64,000 nt of DNA from Anaeramoeba flamelloides. Its lineage: Eukaryota > Metamonada > Anaeramoebidae. The notes under the pieces are model-generated. The model saw only the letters and a program-made list of their open reading frames with translations. It did not search any database and had not been told where the DNA came from. The DNA lies in the NCBI GenBank assembly GCA_027625915.1, contig JANTQA010000029.1, positions 7,998,001 through 8,062,000 of the forward strand. Direction: 5' to 3'. The translations under genes and the position numbers were made by a program. Below, piece after piece: positions 1-10,900 of this stretch (the first letter of the stretch is position 1; the number at the start of each line of letters is the position of its first letter).

Positions 1-416
1 ATTATTTTTACCAATTTAAATCACATTTTGGAAATATATTTATTATACAACTGATTTTTATCAAATTCAAATATAATTAATAATTCTTTTAGGTTTTTTA
101 TGTTGATGATTATTGAGTAAATCCTTGAAATTAAAAAAATAGTTACTTTTAAAGATTTTAAATATTAATTTTTAAATCCTGAGAATACTATTATTTTGGT
201 TTCTATCTTGTGTTTTGGAAAATGGATAAAAAAAAAATTTCCAAAATGATAATTTTTTAAGTGGTACTTAGTCAAAAATCAAATAATTTTTTGTTCAATA
301 ATATTTATAAATAGATTTTTTAGAAACCATTCGAACTATGGATCACTAATATAATTTACTTTAAATTACAACATATTTAAATTTTGGACGAATCTAGGGT
401 TACACTGATCACTCAA
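1..416 (+). mobile_element. Family A TTAA element, partial copy A1 (cut by window edge)
   Basis: This is the right-hand half of the family A element seen complete at 28242-28993. Shared landmarks are the stretch around 100-150 (attattgagtaaatccttga), the block ending near 340 (ggatcactaatataattta), and a decayed right terminus near 405-416 where the TTAA is now tcaa. The left part lies outside the window. It is strongly diverged and has no coding content. Confidence 0.6.
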
Positions 417-1612
417 GGAAGTAAGTACATTTTTCGAATTTTGAGTGTCACCATTTATGTGAAACAGAATTCTTCAAATCATTTCTTTAACCAAATACAT
501 TGATATTTTAATAAACATGAAAGTTAAATATATCCTAGTATAAGAAATTTACATACCAACAAAAAACCGGAAATTAAAAAAATTAAAAAGATTGATTCAA
601 AAAAAAATTAATAAAAATCATTTATTTCTTGATCTTATCTGTAAAATTTGATACAATTACTTATTCTTTATTTGGTTTTATTTTTAATTCTTCATGTAAA
701 TACTTTTGTTTGTAAAATTTTTGAGAAGCAAATTACTTTTTATTTCTAAAGAATTTCCAAAATGAATTTTAAAAATCCTATTTTCATTTAATTCATCTAA
801 TTCTAGTTTTATTTCAGGAAATAGGATTTTTTTTTAATTCTTCTTCAGAAATAAAGATTTATTGGTCCATTTTGTTTGATTTTATAATTCTTTCTTTTTC
901 CATTATATTGAGAACCCAAAATAATTCTGAATCTGATTGAAATTTTTTTCTAAATTATTCTATTATTTTGGGTTGAATCTTTTGTAACTGTTTTTTAATT
1001 CCGAGAATTTAACCCCTTTATTTTAATTTTTGAAATAGTATTTTTTATTTTGGTTTTCTTTGAAAAAAATATTTGAGAAAAAAATATTTGAAAGCAAATT
1101 TGTAAAAAAATGTTTTGTAAAAAATAATAATAAATAGTAATGGGGCGAGAAATTCAATAGTTATAAAATTGTTTGAGTTCAACAAATTAAGAAGAAAAAG
1201 AAAACAAATTTTCAAAAATAGGCTTTGGTTGTTTTTTTTTTTTTTCATTCTTGATCTCAACAAATTTATTTGGAATGATGATCTTTCTTGTTTGTTCTTC
1301 TAAAAGAAAATATTTGTTTCAAAGATACACCTTTTCGGGTCTATTTTTTTGGTTTATTCTTGGATTAATTTCGCACATTTCTCTAAACACAATTCTAGAT
1401 CCAAAACATAATTTAATAAAACCAAAATTTTAATCAAAAAAAAATGTTCAAAAAATTAAAGATTAAACGCTGAATTACTTTGGTTCGTTTTCTTTTCATA
1501 AATATATCAACGAATGATATTTTGATTTTAAAGTTTCAATATTTGGTGGCACTCAAAAAATATTTTTCAGTAATGTTAACACAATTAAAATTTTTCAAAA
1601 TGGTAAAATGTA
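417..1612 (+). repeat. Family H dispersed repeat, copy H1
   Basis: A roughly 1.2-kb repeat shared with 25500-26660 and 41690-42730. The copies align over most of their length; landmarks include ttgggttgaatcttttgtaa near 970 and the block atggggcgagaaattcaa near 1140. The first ~100 bp still resembles the open reading frame at the start of copy H2 (codons for NHFFNQIH are recognisable), but the frame is broken here. There are no clear terminal inverted repeats and no whole gene. Copy C1 appears to have inserted at its right end. Confidence 0.6.
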
Positions 1613-2157
1613 CTTATACTAAAATTCAAAATTTTCCACACAGTTAAAAAGGTCCAAACAATCACAATAATACATTTTCATTCAAATAGGAAATAATTTT
1701 CATTTTTGTAGAATATGAAAATCATTTTTCATCTTTTAGGTTTTTTACTTTCATTTAATTTTTTGAATTACGTAACTTATTTCTGTCGATCAAAAAATTT
1801 TTCCGACGATTGATATTAGGTTAAAGTTGACTTTTTCAAAATAGAAGAACTTAAATAAAATTAGTCAATGAGTATCTAACCATTTGATCAATCAATATTC
1901 CTAATAGAATTTAAACAAATTTAGCAAGCATTTTTTTTTGTTTTGCCCATCTCCAAAATTTTCAACATACCCATAATTTATTAATCTTGATAATTATTTA
2001 TTTTTTGTTTTGTGATTATTGTAATTTATAAACAAGTGTTAACATTTCAATTAGTAAATGGTTCTAATTTAGTATTTCTTCCTAGAATTGATTAAATAAG
2101 ATTTTTTTTCCACAAATCGAATTTTGGTGTGTTAAAATTTTTGGATTGGGGTTTACT
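1612..2157. mobile_element. Family C MITE, copy C1
   Basis: About 545 bp, with imperfect inverted ends: left attcaaaattttccacacag near 1624, right end reading inward accccaatccaaaaatttta. Related copies lie at 15478, 21732 and 62269. Comparison of flanks with repeat H3 suggests insertion near a TA inside H1. Non-coding. It ends about 170 bp before the decarboxylase start codon, so it may contribute to that gene's 5' flank. Confidence 0.65.
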
Positions 2158-2326
2158 TCCTCAAGACAATTTAAAAAAAAATCAAAAAAAAATGAAGAAT
2201 GATTTTATTTAAATATTAAAAAAGAAAAATGAGAAAAAATTAAAATTCTATTTAATTTGAACAAAATAATATTCAAATAATTTTCAAAATATTTTCTTTC
2301 TTGATATATTTCAAATAATTAAAATA

Positions 2327-5134
2327 ATGATCAAAAAAAAAAAAAAAAAAATCAATAGTAAAAATGATCCATATGTAACTGTGATTTTTGGTCACCAAGC
2401 ATATAAAACGCACATTATAAAAGGAAATGAGCCTGTTTGGAATGTTGAAAGTAGGATTTGGGTTCATGAATATACGGAATTCCATCGTATTCAATTAGGG
2501 TTATGGGATGCTGAATTAATAAATGACAAACTTATTGGGAATTATTATTTAAATATTAATGATCGTATTGGAGAAAATTTGGTTAATAAAAACCAAGAAT
2601 TTTGGATTGATATCCCAGCACAGCACCAAGTAAAGGATTCTCATATAACGGGCGCAAGGCACCATGGAAATTTTTCGATTGATTTAGGGAGCGTTGAAAA
2701 TCTCCATGAAAAAATGAAACGAAGGAAAAAAGAGAAAAAAAAGGTTGAAAAAATTCAAAAAAAGCAAAAGTTAAAAAAAAAAAAAGTCATTGAAAATATT
2801 GATGGCTTAGAAGTTGAGCATATTGGCAAATTACGCATTAGGCTGGTTTGGACACCAATCGAGGAATTAGAAAAGATGTTTTGGGAAACTATTTGCGAAT
2901 ATTTCGATGTAAATAATAATAAAATGATTGATCACGAAGAATTAAGGCGTCTGCTGGAGGTTTTAGATAGTTCATTGACAAGTGAAGAAATCGATGAAAA
3001 ATTCAAAGAGATGGACACGGATAATAAAGGTGCATTAACCTTTGAGCAGATTCGATTGGGTCTTCACAACATTTCTGGTATAACCACGTTGAAGAAAGAT
3101 CCAATTAGCGGCATTACACTGAAGGGGATGAACGAATATGAAAAGCTTGGAACCATTGCTTTAAACATTGATTCTGCTGGGAGCGACATTGAACTCTTAA
3201 TGGATTCCTATATACCGGCTGGAATAAAGGATCCCAAGAAGCGATTAAAATCCACCGTCATTCATGTGTTTGATCGCAAAACGGGACAAATTGTTGAGGA
3301 GTTGATCCCAAAGTATATCAGATCTGCTCTTCGATCAATGTATCGATCAAAGACGTCAAGAAAGACCATCGGCACCCAAATGGCGAAGAGCTGGTTAAAA
3401 AAAATCACTGATTCGCAAGGACGCCAAAAGCGATTAAAGAAATCAAAATTGTTAATCAAGCCATTCATCAAAGAGCATAATATCAAGATTGATGAGATAT
3501 TGCAACCATTGGAAGAATTTAAAAGCTTTAATGATTTCTTTATTCGTAAATTAAAGCCAGAATGTAGACCAATATATGAAAAGGAGAACCCACTCGTCGC
3601 AGTTAGCCCTGCGGATTGTAGAATGTGTGCTTTCCATTCTGTTGCCATTTCCAAGGAGCTCTGGATTAAAGGAAAAAATTTTACTTTACAAAAATTGTTT
3701 AATGAAACCAAGGATCCTGTGCTCGCGAAAAAGTACGCTGGGGGATCTGTTTTGATCGCTCGGCTAAGCCCCCAAGATTACCATAGATTGCATTTCCCTG
3801 TGACTGGGACTGTTGAAAAAATCCATCCAGTGATCCCTGGCGAATACTATACCGTTTCTCCTTTAGCCATCAATACAGACGTGGATGTATATACAGAAAA
3901 TAAACGGCAAATCGTTGAATTGTCTACTGGTGCATTTGGTGACGTAGTTTGTGTTTGGATCGGAGCAACCTGTGTCGGTGGGATCGTCTTGGAAGTAGAA
4001 GAGGGCGATAGCTTTACAAAGGGAGACCCCCATGGATATTTCCATTTTGGTGGCAGTACCCAATTAATCATATTCCAACCGGGGAAAATTGCTTTTGATA
4101 ACGATCTGTTACATAATTCCAATAATGGAATGGAAACTTTAATGAAAATGGGGATTCCAGTTGGTGTTGGAAATGAAAAAGAAGTAAAAAAGATGAAAAA
4201 AGATGAGAAAAAGGAAAAGGAAAGTGGAAACGGAAGCGAAAGTGAAAAGGAAACGGAAACGGAAACGGAAAAGAAGAAGGAAAAGATCCAGAAAAGGGAA
4301 AAGGAGAAAAAGAAGAATAAAAAGAAAAAAAATCTAAAAAAGAAAAAGGAAAAGAAAAATGATGAAAAAGAAAGTGAGAGTGAAAAGGAAAGAACAAAGA
4401 AAAAGAAGAAGAAAAAAGAAAAAGAAGAAACAGGGAAGAGAGGAAAAGAAAAGGAAAAAAAGAAAAGCTTAAAAGAAAAGGAAAAGGAAAGGAAAAAAGA
4501 CAAGGAAAAGGAAACGGAAAAGGAAAAGGGAAAGGGAAAAGATCAAGGAAGGGGAAAAGGAAAGAAGAAGAATAAAAAGAAAAAAAATCTAAAAAAGAAA
4601 AAGGAAAAGAAAAATGTTGAAAAAGAAAATGAGAGTGAAAAGGAAAGAACAAAGAAAGAAAAAGAAAATGAAAAAGAAGAAACAGGGAAGAAAGGGAAAG
4701 AAAAGGAAAAAAAGAAAAGTTTAAAGGAAAAGGGAAAGGGAAAGGATAGGGAAAGGGAAAAGGGAAAAGAAAAGGAAACAGAAACGGAAACGGAAACGGA
4801 AAAGGGAAAGGGAAAGAAGAATACTAAAAAGAAAAAAAATCAAAAAAAGAAAAAGGAAAAGAAAAATGATGAAAAAGAAAATGAGAGTGAAAAGGAAAAA
4901 ACAAAGAAAAAGAAAAAAAAAAACAAAGAAATAGAAGAAATAAGGAAGAAAGTGGAAGAAAAGGGAAAAAAGAAAAGTTTAAAAAAAAATGAAAAGGAAA
5001 AAGAACAGAAAAAGAAAAAAAAAATTAGATTTGGTTGGAAAAAAAATAATAATAATAAAGAACAAAAAAAAGAAAAAGAAATAAAAGAAAAAAAGAATAA
5101 CAAGAAAAAAGAAAAAAAGGCAAAGGAAAATTAA
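2327..5134 (+). CDS. C2/EF-hand phosphatidylserine decarboxylase with long Lys/Glu-rich tail
   Basis: Decarboxylates phosphatidylserine to phosphatidylethanolamine using a self-made pyruvoyl group. In the 935-residue frame: C2-like domain at about 10-100 (NDPYVTVIFG); calcium loops at 194-205 (DVNNNKMIDHEE) and 230-241 (DTDNKGALTFEQ, with Q at position 12); PSD domain at about 320-600. The PSD triad residues match D430 (SPAD), H489 (YHRLHFP) and S577 in GGST, the self-cleavage site that would give beta and alpha chains. The C2/EF-hand layout is that of endomembrane PSDs such as yeast Psd2 and plant PSD2/3, not the inner-membrane type. Residues 612-935 are almost only K, E, N and S, built partly of three ~84-residue repeats. 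The first C2 strand is missing and the start is a poly-Lys run, so a small upstream exon is possible; I kept the first ATG of the open frame. Confidence 0.93.
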   Translation: MIKKKKKKINSKNDPYVTVIFGHQAYKTHIIKGNEPVWNVESRIWVHEYTEFHRIQLGLWDAELINDKLIGNYYLNINDRIGENLVNKNQEFWIDIPAQHQVKDSHITGARHHGNFSIDLGSVENLHEKMKRRKKEKKKVEKIQKKQKLKKKKVIENIDGLEVEHIGKLRIRLVWTPIEELEKMFWETICEYFDVNNNKMIDHEELRRLLEVLDSSLTSEEIDEKFKEMDTDNKGALTFEQIRLGLHNISGITTLKKDPISGITLKGMNEYEKLGTIALNIDSAGSDIELLMDSYIPAGIKDPKKRLKSTVIHVFDRKTGQIVEELIPKYIRSALRSMYRSKTSRKTIGTQMAKSWLKKITDSQGRQKRLKKSKLLIKPFIKEHNIKIDEILQPLEEFKSFNDFFIRKLKPECRPIYEKENPLVAVSPADCRMCAFHSVAISKELWIKGKNFTLQKLFNETKDPVLAKKYAGGSVLIARLSPQDYHRLHFPVTGTVEKIHPVIPGEYYTVSPLAINTDVDVYTENKRQIVELSTGAFGDVVCVWIGATCVGGIVLEVEEGDSFTKGDPHGYFHFGGSTQLIIFQPGKIAFDNDLLHNSNNGMETLMKMGIPVGVGNEKEVKKMKKDEKKEKESGNGSESEKETETETEKKKEKIQKREKEKKKNKKKKNLKKKKEKKNDEKESESEKERTKKKKKKKEKEETGKRGKEKEKKKSLKEKEKERKKDKEKETEKEKGKGKDQGRGKGKKKNKKKKNLKKKKEKKNVEKENESEKERTKKEKENEKEETGKKGKEKEKKKSLKEKGKGKDREREKGKEKETETETETEKGKGKKNTKKKKNQKKKKEKKNDEKENESEKEKTKKKKKKNKEIEEIRKKVEEKGKKKSLKKNEKEKEQKKKKKIRFGWKKNNNNKEQKKEKEIKEKKNNKKKEKKAKEN
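4311..5020 (+). repeat. Three tandem ~250-bp repeats inside the decarboxylase tail
   Basis: Units begin near 4311, 4564 and 4814, each opening with aagaagaata and encoding KKKKN.KKKKEKKN followed by EKE.ESEKE.TK. and ending near KKKSLK. The spacing is close to 84 codons and stays in frame, so the tail grew by in-frame duplication. The third unit is shorter and more diverged. Confidence 0.8.
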
Positions 5135-5663
5135 ATTAAAAAACATATAACTATTAAATATTTGTGAAATAATTTTATCAAAAAATTTCTCATTCTTTTG
5201 TGATTTCTAATTTTTGTTTCATTAATTCTATTTTTATTACTTTTTTTTATAAATAATTTTAAAAAAATATTTGAATTGATAAAGCTGTTCTTTAATTATT
5301 TACTTTTAATGGATAACGAAATATTAAATACTTTACAATATAATTCATAAATTGAAATTTAAATCTTCTTTTTTCGTTTATTTTATTTAAGTTTTTTCAG
5401 AGGATTATTGAATTTTTTTTTGTTAAAAATCCTATTTATTATTATAGCTCTCAGAAGGAATCTTGAAAATCATAAGGAAAATATTTGTATATTATGACAA
5501 TCGTAGCACCCACATTAATAAGTGTCTTGGTAAATTCAGAACTTCGAATATGTGAGAAAGACAAGCTTTTTGAGATCTTGCCAATTTTTTTACAAATAGT
5601 AAAAAATCATTATGAAGACTCTTTGATTTATTTTTTTATTTATGTGAAAACCAATATTTGAAT
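5135..5663. other. Intergenic, no gene seen
   Basis: AT-rich 3' flank of the decarboxylase gene. I see no open reading frame with coding composition, no RNA gene and no repeat that I can pair with another copy. Confidence 0.5.
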
Positions 5664-6407
5664 TTAAGGGGTAAGTCATTACTGTGACAAATAATTTTTA
5701 GAAATGAATTAAAAAAATTTTGGAATTTTTATGAGTGCCTAATAAAAATCAAAAACTAACTAACCACTGAATTACATGATCAGATCTCCAAAAATCAACA
5801 ATCAAAAAAGAGAACATTTTTTGAAAAAAACAGTCAAAGAGTGACAGACAATTTTGAGTTAGAATGGTTGAGATTTATCATTTTGAAAAAAATTATGTTA
5901 GTTTTAAAGAGTTTGCTATTTGACTCTTTTTGAGATCTCAAAGATATTTTTCTTTTATCTTTTCCTTTTTTTCTCGAAAAGTAATTTTTATCTCAAGAAT
6001 GTTACAAAATCCTTACTTTGTCAAATAAAGATGGTTACAAAATAACCACAAATCAGATTAAATCAAATTAAATTGATTGTATACTTATGAAAGCAATTTG
6101 TTTTAAATTGAAAAAATTTAATCTTTGGAAAATTGAAAAAAGAAGCGATATTTTCTGATTTTAAATTTGATTTTTTGCAATAGAGATCCTTTTAAACTTT
6201 TTTTTTTTTAGAATTTTTTTCAAAGATAGCTTTTATAAACTTTTTTTTTCAGTTGTTTGAATTTTTTGTCAATGAAGATCCTATTAAGATTATTTTTTGT
6301 TTATTTGAATTTCGTCAACCAAAAGAAGGGCAATTTCACAAGTCTTTTAGGTTTGGTGGTACTCCTTGATTATGGAGCAAATTCACTTTAAATGAATAGA
6401 CCCTTAA
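5664..6407 (+). mobile_element. Family J element, copy J1, TTAA-flanked
   Basis: 744 bp including TTAA at both edges (5664-5667 and 6404-6407). Inverted ends: ggggtaagtcatt on the left and gggtctattcattt read inward from the right. An inverted second copy lies at about 39403-40156. Non-coding; the small open frame at its right side is not coding in composition. Confidence 0.6.
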
Positions 6408-7221
6408 AAACATTTTCATAAACTTTTTGGTTGATTTTTTGAAATTATCGACATAGTGTTTTGGGTTATTACTTTTCTGTACAAGAAAAAAAAAACAAAA
6501 AGAAAATTCTTGTTTTGAAATTTTACAGTTGGAAAAATGAAACAGAATCAAAAATTTTAAACCCACAACCATTTTTTGATCATTTGTGGCGTTTTTTCGA
6601 ATTTTTCTTTGCAAATATTTTTTTTGTCTTGATTGAATAAGTGAATTGGAAAATTTACAATTTGTTTTTGTTTGCTACAAAAACCTCCAAACCTTTTTTT
6701 CCCAATTTCCTATCTACACTACAAATATTCAACATTTAAATGAAATAAAATATCAGCCAATTGTTTTTTCCAAAAATTCTGAGTTCAACCATCATAAACG
6801 TTTACACAGTGAATAAAAAGGATCAAATAAAGAAATAAATACCGATCACATATTACAATCTTTTTCTTTTTTTAACTTTCTTGGTAAAAAAAAGTAAAAT
6901 AATAAAACAAAAGGAAAATTTATTCCTCAAATACCGCCAATGTACAAATATTTCTTGAACACATTTCTTCCCAAAAAAAAAAATGTAAAAAATGTATAGC
7001 AGGCCTCTCAAAAGACTCACCCATTCAGTAATAACAGTGCTACAGATGTAAAGCAAAGAATAAATGCTCTTTCCAGATATAATAATTTTCGCCTCTTTTT
7101 GAATGATCTTATTAACTTTGAATTTTTATAGACATTTTATTTACTCACTCTTTTCTTCTCTTTGAAAGTAACTTTATTGAAGAAAAATTACTAAACTCTC
7201 TTATATTGCATATAATAGTGA
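6408..7221. other. Intergenic, no gene seen
   Basis: AT-rich spacer between elements J1 and D1. The two short minus-strand open frames here are T/A-run translations without domain signal. Confidence 0.45.
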
Positions 7222-7712
7222 AAAAAATACGGGAAATGAAAAATAATCCCAACAATATTTTTGATTGTGAATATTAGTAAAATTGTTGAAAAATTTCTTT
7301 TAGTTAAAATCAAATCCTTTTGATAATTAATCAAATTTATAATGAACCTCATAATAAACCTACCTAAAGTTCACGCAAGGTAGGGTGTCTCTAGAATACT
7401 TAAGTAATTGTTTGATAGCCAAAGTAGATCTACTTTTTTTGAAAAACAATCGAGTTTTTATAGAGAGGTTTACTAGAGTTTGGATAATGATAATTTTTAT
7501 TCTTTTTTTTTTTGATTGATTGAATTGTATTTTGAACACTCGTAATTTGATTAGTCATCTTTCAAATAACTGGGTGAGTTAGAAAATAAAAAATTTGATT
7601 CTTAAAAAAAGGAATTTGATTTTAAAAAAAAGAAATTACACAACAATTTTCCTAATATTCACAATTAAAAAATCTTGTTGGGGATTTTTTTTCATGTCCG
7701 GCATTATTTTCC
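7222..7712. mobile_element. Family D MITE, copy D1
   Basis: About 490 bp with inverted ends: left aaataatcccaac near 7240 then attgtgaatattagtaaaat, right the reverse complement of these near 7650-7710. Copies: 38829-39282 (complete) and 53050-53255 (partial). Non-coding. It lies about 200 bp upstream of the reductase start. Confidence 0.6.
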
Positions 7713-7913
7713 CAACTATAATTCCAAAAGAAATCGAAAAAAAATCTTTCTGATATTTATTAGAAAGGCAAATAAACAGAGTCAAAAAGAAGAAAGAAAT
7801 TGAAAAGAGATTATTTTACGTTTGTCTGTTAAATAACAGTTAAGAGTAAATTGAAAGTACTCTCTGAAGGATCATTTTTTAATTTGTTTAATTTCTTATC
7901 GAATTAATTTGGT

Positions 7914-10900
7914 ATGGTTGTGAATTTTCTAATCGAACTTATTCGTCTTACTGGTATCTTTTGGTCTCTACAGTATTTTTATAAATTGTCTTGGACCATT
8001 TGGCAAATGTATATTCGACCAGCCCCAAATTTAAGAAAACGCTTTGGGCCAGATTCTTGGTGTTGTAAGCAAAAAACTTTTTCGTTTTATTTTTTTTTTT
8101 TCAGAATGCTAAAAACAAATTGGAATCACTCCTTTGAAATAAATAACAATTTTCAATTTGTTTCAAAACAAATAAACCCACCACTAACCCCCTAATTACA
8201 TTTTAAAAATATCAACTTTGTTTTTCCAAAATACAAATGGCAAAATTTGATCGAAAAAGTAATTACTGGGGCCAGCGATGGTATAGGCAAAGAATTCTGT
8301 CATAGGTTTGCATCTTTTGGGTTTAACATCATCTTGGTCTCACGAACACTTTCAAAATTACAAAAAGTCCAAGATGAAATCAAAGAAAAATATCCAAACA
8401 TCAAAACAAAGGTAATTGCACAGGATCTTTCTGATTATTCAACAAAAATGACTGACAGAATTGAAGAAGAAATAAAAGACGCAAGGGTGGATATTCTGAT
8501 TAATAATGTCGGTATGTAATCTATTAAATTGATTTTGCTTTTTTTTTTTTTTTTTTTTTTTTTGCCTTTGTGGTGAGTCAAAAACAAATTTTTTTTCTTC
8601 ACGATTTTTTGAAAAAGTTTTGGTTTGTGAAAAGAAACATACTCTATTAAGTAAAATAGTTCAAAGTATATACCCTTGCTCTGAAGTTACACTAAAAGCT
8701 TTTTTACTTATTTGCAATCTATGAACCAGAAATGACGAAAAAGGATCATATTATTTTTGAAGCAAGTAAAGAGGTGTGTTTTTGAATTGACCACAATCAT
8801 CTAAAGATGGTACCACAATGAGAATTCACTTTTCCGTCTATTTTTTGTCATTAACACCACATCTATATCAAATATATTAAGTGATGTAGATCTGAAAAAA
8901 ATAGCATCATCTTTTATACTGAAAAATTCCAATTTCTTTTATAAAGTTTTTAGTTCACCATTGTGAAAAAAATTTGGGTCAGTCAAAAATTTGTTTTCGT
9001 TTTTTAAATAGTAAATATTAGCAAAATAATTTTTGATCAAAGTAAAATTTTATGAACAAATCTTACATTTAAGAAAAACCAAAGTCACTATCAATAATAA
9101 TTTTCAAAGGTAAAATTAAATTGTTGCATTTTAACCTTTTAGAATTACTGTGGAACTCTAAAAAACAAAAATTTATTTTTAATTGTCAACTTTACTAAAA
9201 ATAAGAGAAATATTTAATAGGAAATATTAAAATCTATTAATTCAATAAGATATTTATCATTGTTAATGAACGCAAATTTATCACGGTTAATCTTAAATAA
9301 CCTTTTAAATTAAATTGAATTATAAAATCTTCCAAAAAAAGATGTTTTTTTCGAAAGAGATTGTTTTCCACTAATGTTTACAATCAAAACTTCAAAATAC
9401 CGAAATATCAAGATTTCAGAAACCATTTAAATTCTTAAAATCCCCTTAGACAAACCTTAATTTAAAACGGTTATTAATTTTTGGTCTTCCCAAACAATGA
9501 TTAACTTGATCTTGGAATGTAATCTAATAAAAAAAATCAATATTTTTAGTAAAGTTTACAATTAAAGATAAATTGTTGTTTTTTAGAGTTCCACAGTAAT
9601 TCTATAAGCACAAAATGCAACGAAATAATTTTGCCTTTGAAAATTATTATTGATAGTGACTTTGGTTTTTCTTAAATGTAAGATTTGTTCATAAAATTTT
9701 ACTTTGATCAAAAATTATTTTGCTAATATTTACTATTTAAAAAACGAAAACAAATTTTTGACTGACCCAATTTTTTTTAATGACCCAAATTTTTTTCACA
9801 ATGGTCAATTTCCATTTTTGTAATCAATAAACCCAACAAATAAAACAACTCAAGAGTAACATTCTTTACAAAGGCAAACCAATTTAACAAAGTTTCTTCA
9901 CATTTAAACAAAGATAATGCTTTATTGAAAGCTTGTGTCAAAAGTTGCAAAATGGAAAATTAAAGAAAAACTTTTCAATATTTCTTAAAATTTTTCAGTA
10001 TTATTTTTAATATTTTTTGCAAGAGAAAAATAAAATTCATGTAACTGTATTGATCCGATAAAAAATTGTCTTGATAAGGTTTCAATTTTTACGGTTTTTT
10101 TAAAATGTTTTTGATTAACAAAAAATTAAGATCGATCAAATATTAAAATATTTTGTTTATGGTTGAAATCTCTCATCATTTCTGTGAGTGTCATTCATAC
10201 TTAAGGAGTAACTTACTCTCTAAAAATTATAATGTGAAAGTACACTTCTTTTGGTTGAAAAATTATAATAACACCTAACAAAAAATTACAGAATCTTTTT
10301 TTATTTTTTTATTATTTATTGGTATCTCTTAATATACCGTGATAATTATTTATTGATATGGGTTGGATAGGGAACTATCCAATCTGTTAAAGAGAGAAAT
10401 TTGAAGTTACTAAATTTGAGACTTCCGATTCAATGAGTATCTAAAGATACAGTCATCAGAAGTATTTGAATCTTAATTTAGTTTTCTAAAATATACCGTG
10501 ATGTAATGTTTTTTTAAAGAATTTGTTTTAATGGATATAAACATCTAAATTTGATTAGGATATTGTTAAAACCTCAGCTCTTGATTCACTATTTTGGTTC
10601 AACAAACCACCCATAATCTTTTGCTAAAAATTTAAAAAAAAATAAAAATATTTTCAACGTTATTCTATTTTTTAGAAACCAAAATCAAAATAAATTAAAG
10701 ATCAGTCCAAAGAGAGAGTGAAATAACTTGTTTTTCTTTAAATTTGAATAAATAAAGAAAATTATTTTATTTTTTTGTAAAAATTGAAATTTCATTTCGA
10801 ATTTTTTTCTTTAAACAATTATACTCCTTTTTTTATGTGCAGAGTGGAACAAACACCACCAATAAAAACCAATCTTGAAATCAGAATTGAAATTAAACTA

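Noticed and set aside
3262-4652. Several long minus-strand frames over the decarboxylase gene
   Set aside because: They are antisense shadows; the F/S-rich ones mirror the Lys/Glu repeat. The plus-strand frame carries the domains.
8247-8519. Separate 90-codon reductase gene
   Set aside because: It is exon 2 of the three-exon reductase; it has no own ATG and joins in phase to both neighbours.
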